Source of the DNA: Alphaproteobacteria bacterium
Lineage (GTDB): Bacteria > Pseudomonadota > Alphaproteobacteria > Acetobacterales > Acetobacteraceae
Direction: 5' to 3'
NCBI GenBank assembly: GCA_017307285.1
Contig: JAFKFI010000118.1
Coordinates: 1-41,685 of the forward strand
DNA: 41,685 bases
The notes beneath the pieces were generated by a model. It was given only the letters and a program-made list of their open reading frames with translations, was not told the origin of the DNA and ran no database searches. Position numbers and translations under genes: made by a program. Below, piece after piece: positions 41,539-41,685 of this stretch (position 1 is its first letter; each line of letters begins with the position of its first letter).

Positions 41539-41685
41539 TAGAGCAATTTAGGCTTGCGTAGAGTCGGCGGGTTCTGATTCGAGAATGCCGGTTGAGCAGC
41601 GAGGCTGTGATGGCGGCACCTTTGTCTCAGGATCTGCGCCGGCGGCTTGTCCGTGCGGTTGAGCGTGGGAGTTCGGCGCGCAGCG
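41539..41685 (+). mobile_element. Left end of an IS630-like insertion sequence (cut by the window edge)
   Basis: CTAG at 41538-41541 contains a TA, the target usually duplicated by IS630 elements; the presumed terminal repeat begins GAGCAATTTAGGCTTGCG at 41541. The transposase frame starts about 70 bases inside. The right end is outside the window, so the family call rests on the transposase N-terminus and the TA boundary. Confidence 0.65.
41610..41685 (+). CDS. IS630-type transposase, N-terminal fragment
   Basis: Only the first 25 residues are in the window, starting from the ATG at 41610 (a GTG at 41607 is in frame too): MAAPLSQDLRRRLVRAVERG, then SSARS. This is the start of the helix-turn-helix that opens IS630-family ORF1 products. 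No stop is reached. It would bind the element's ends. Whether the element is intact cannot be seen here. Confidence 0.7.
   Translation, partial: MAAPLSQDLRRRLVRAVERGSSARS

Overview
The window is a GC-rich alphaproteobacterial chromosome segment. It is most likely from Rhodospirillales/Acetobacterales, judging by the gene order mraZ-rsmH-ftsL-ftsI-murEF-mraY-murD-ftsW-murG-murC-murB-ddl-ftsQ-ftsA-ftsZ, the DAP-type MurE motif, the LpxC/BamD outer-membrane genes and the class A RNase P RNA next to mraZ. The exact genus is not determined.

Layout. (1) Bases 1-6860 hold a queuosine tRNA-modification locus: queA (3' end only), tgt, queF, queG. About 3.8 kb of accessory DNA separates queA from tgt. 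It carries a small putative membrane-toxin gene with a probable immunity partner, a patch of degenerate palindromic repeats, a frameshifted TPR-protein pseudogene on the minus strand, and a Phd/VapC-type toxin-antitoxin pair whose last codon overlaps the tgt start. (2) 6821-7381 carries two small genes: a ribbon-helix-helix protein and a 67-aa protein of unknown function. (3) 7366-13882, minus strand, holds a 5-oxoprolinase/hydantoinase followed directly by an AsmA-family protein. (4) 13980-15498 encodes a TerB/J-domain protein and an AmpD-like amidase. (5) 15492-16108, minus strand, is a second toxin-antitoxin pair (VapBC), inserted before rnpB (about 16229-16646). (6) 16834-35701 is a complete division and cell wall (dcw) cluster behind a four-repeat MraZ operator, with MurE and MurF fused in one protein. 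(7) 35838-41503 holds lpxC, bamD, recN and ligA. (8) The last ~145 bases are the left end of an IS630-like insertion sequence.

How the genes work together. QueF makes preQ1, Tgt inserts it at tRNA position 34, QueA adds the epoxycyclopentanediol and QueG reduces it to queuosine. The dcw cluster encodes the cytoplasmic and lipid-linked steps of peptidoglycan synthesis except MurA, MurI, Alr and MurJ, plus the divisome proteins FtsL, FtsI, FtsW, FtsQ, FtsA and FtsZ. Most junctions from mraZ to ddl are 1-14 base overlaps, so the block is probably translationally coupled. LpxC (lipid A) and BamD (outer-membrane protein assembly) extend the envelope theme.

The accessory genes sit at the queA/tgt junction and between ampD and rnpB. 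The most interesting points are the toxin-antitoxin operon fused onto tgt, the stand-alone putative effector/immunity pair, the regular MraZ operator array, and candidate palindromic operators at both toxin-antitoxin loci. I did not find a CRISPR array, tRNA gene, rRNA gene or intact prophage.
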